A stretch of DNA of 5,694 nt from Halobacteriales archaeon QH_10_65_19. GTDB lineage: Archaea > Halobacteriota > Halobacteria > Halobacteriales > Haloarculaceae. The translations under genes and the position numbers were made by a program. Numbering within the stretch: the first letter of the stretch is position 1; every line of letters begins with the position of its first letter. The notes under the pieces were generated by a model. That model saw only the letters and a program-made list of their open reading frames with translations. It was not told the origin of the DNA and ran no database searches. Of the stretch, positions 5,349 through 5,694 are shown in pieces. Location of the stretch: positions 8,497 to 14,190 of the forward strand of contig PXQK01000001.1 in assembly GCA_003022085.1 (NCBI GenBank). Reading direction: 5' to 3'.

Positions 5349-5557
5349 TCATACGGTCGTGCGTAACTCTGTACCAGAGGGAGACTACGTCTCCCAGGCA
5401 GTCGGGCTGTAGCGCCCATGAGTCGGCTTCCTTCGCACATGGACCAGTCACGCACACGTGCTCTATGGCACAGATTATTTCTCGGTCTCTTGCGTTCATT
5501 CCTTGTTCACGCTCCTGACGTAGCAGTGTTTCCATCGAGTCACGCACGACCCTATGA
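5349..5557. mobile_element. Fold-back unit 2, MITE-like element with 16-bp imperfect inverted ends
   Basis: The left end TCATACGGTCGTGCGT (5349-5364) matches the reverse complement of the right end (5542-5557) at 15 of 16 positions. The core is the same as in the unit at 3632-3740. The 209-bp interior has no convincing gene: a reverse reading frame crosses it, but without haloarchaeal codon bias. It includes the hairpin at 5379-5395 and a partial extra copy of the end sequence, GTCACGCAC (5447-5455). No transposase is present, so it would have to be a non-autonomous element or a decayed insertion sequence. It lies between the exported-protein gene and a broken gene, which supports past insertion or rearrangement. 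Confidence 0.5.
5379..5395. repeat. 7-bp hairpin inside fold-back unit 2
   Basis: GGGAGAC (5379-5385) and GTCTCCC (5389-5395) form a perfect 7-bp stem with a three-base TAC loop. Subterminal hairpins of this kind occur at ends of single-strand transposing elements (IS200/IS605 type), but nothing else here proves that link. Confidence 0.4.
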
Positions 5558-5574
5558 CGGACAAAGGCTGTCAG

Positions 5575-5694
5575 TCACGGACGACAAGGCTCTTTGTGCC
5601 GCCGGCCCCGCTTCCCCTTGGTCACGTAGATTGTCGGCAGGCAGGGGGCCGGAAACGAGTCCGAGTCGAACACGTCCGGCCGGTATGTCAACAC
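5575..5694 (-). pseudogene. Truncated haloarchaeal DUF5820-like gene fragment
   Basis: Read from the window edge, the reverse strand encodes 39 residues and a TGA (5575-5577). The segment includes YRPDVFDSDSFPAPCLPTIY followed by VTKGKRGRRHKEPCRP. The motif YRPDxFD-x-FPxxCLPTxYVT is one I associate with DUF5820, a small haloarchaea-specific family, where a longer C-terminal part rich in acidic residues normally follows. Here the frame ends within a few residues of the conserved block, so the C-terminal region appears lost. The start codon lies beyond the window. The break falls 18 bases from the end of fold-back unit 2, suggesting that insertion or recombination destroyed the gene. The family name comes from memory and is moderately certain. 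Codon use and motif make the reading frame itself quite convincing. Confidence 0.55.

Noticed and set aside
4507..5412. Forward frames opposite the exported-protein gene
   Set aside because: They are Ser/Pro/Arg-rich antisense shadows of a gene with a signal segment and internal repeats.
5367..5415. Possible tRNA or small structured RNA around the GGGAGAC hairpin
   Set aside because: Only one good stem is present. No acceptor stem, T-loop sequence or anticodon arm could be built.
5323..5547. Reverse 74-codon frame inside fold-back unit 2
   Set aside because: It begins in one inverted-repeat end and runs out of the other. Its codon use is not typical of the organism and it matches no family I recognise, so it is more likely a chance frame.
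5352..5554. CRISPR-like repeats
   Set aside because: Only a few copies exist, in alternating orientation, with unequal gaps and no direct-repeat and spacer pattern.

Overview
The window looks like chromosomal or megaplasmid DNA of a halophilic archaeon of class Halobacteria, probably near Haloarcula or Halomicrobium. The grounds are GC-rich third codon positions, very acidic proteins, TATA-type promoters with short leaders, a haloarchaeal DpsA, and a fragment of a haloarchaea-specific protein. The genus is inferred from general resemblance and was not tested.

Layout: (1) Positions 1-1400 are ordinary high-GC haloarchaeal DNA. dpsA (ferritin-like iron storage and DNA protection) is followed by a SWIM zinc-finger protein. 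(2) Positions 1340-1960 are scrambled. A second forward reading frame takes over at the 3' end of the SWIM gene and runs by a TGATG overlap into a short start-like reading frame. That frame meets a reverse-strand, membrane-anchored reading frame head-on at about 1602-1609, which suggests an old insertion or deletion junction. (3) Positions 2012-3588 hold a two-gene operon of lower GC content: a CmoA-like class I methyltransferase and an FkbM-family methyltransferase, joined by an ATGA overlap. It is probably acquired. (4) Positions 3590-3777 are gene-free and rich in palindromes: a fold-back unit with perfect 15-bp inverted ends and a 12-bp hairpin just upstream of a promoter. (5) Positions 3816-5291 hold a convergent pair: a pilin-like membrane-anchored protein (+) and an exported protein with two repeated beta-type domains (-). 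(6) Positions 5349-5557 form a second, larger fold-back unit bounded by the same inverted-repeat sequence. It is followed by the broken end of a reverse-strand gene resembling haloarchaeal DUF5820, which runs off the window.

The most interesting structure is the set of four copies of one 13-16 bp sequence, arranged as two inward-facing pairs on either side of the two envelope genes. This looks like two MITE-like elements bracketing a cargo pair. With truncated genes at both edges, positions 1600-5590 read as an accessory island. I see no rRNA, tRNA, CRISPR array or intact transposase. The methyltransferases and envelope proteins may relate to cell-surface or small-molecule modification, but no pathway can be assigned from this sequence alone.
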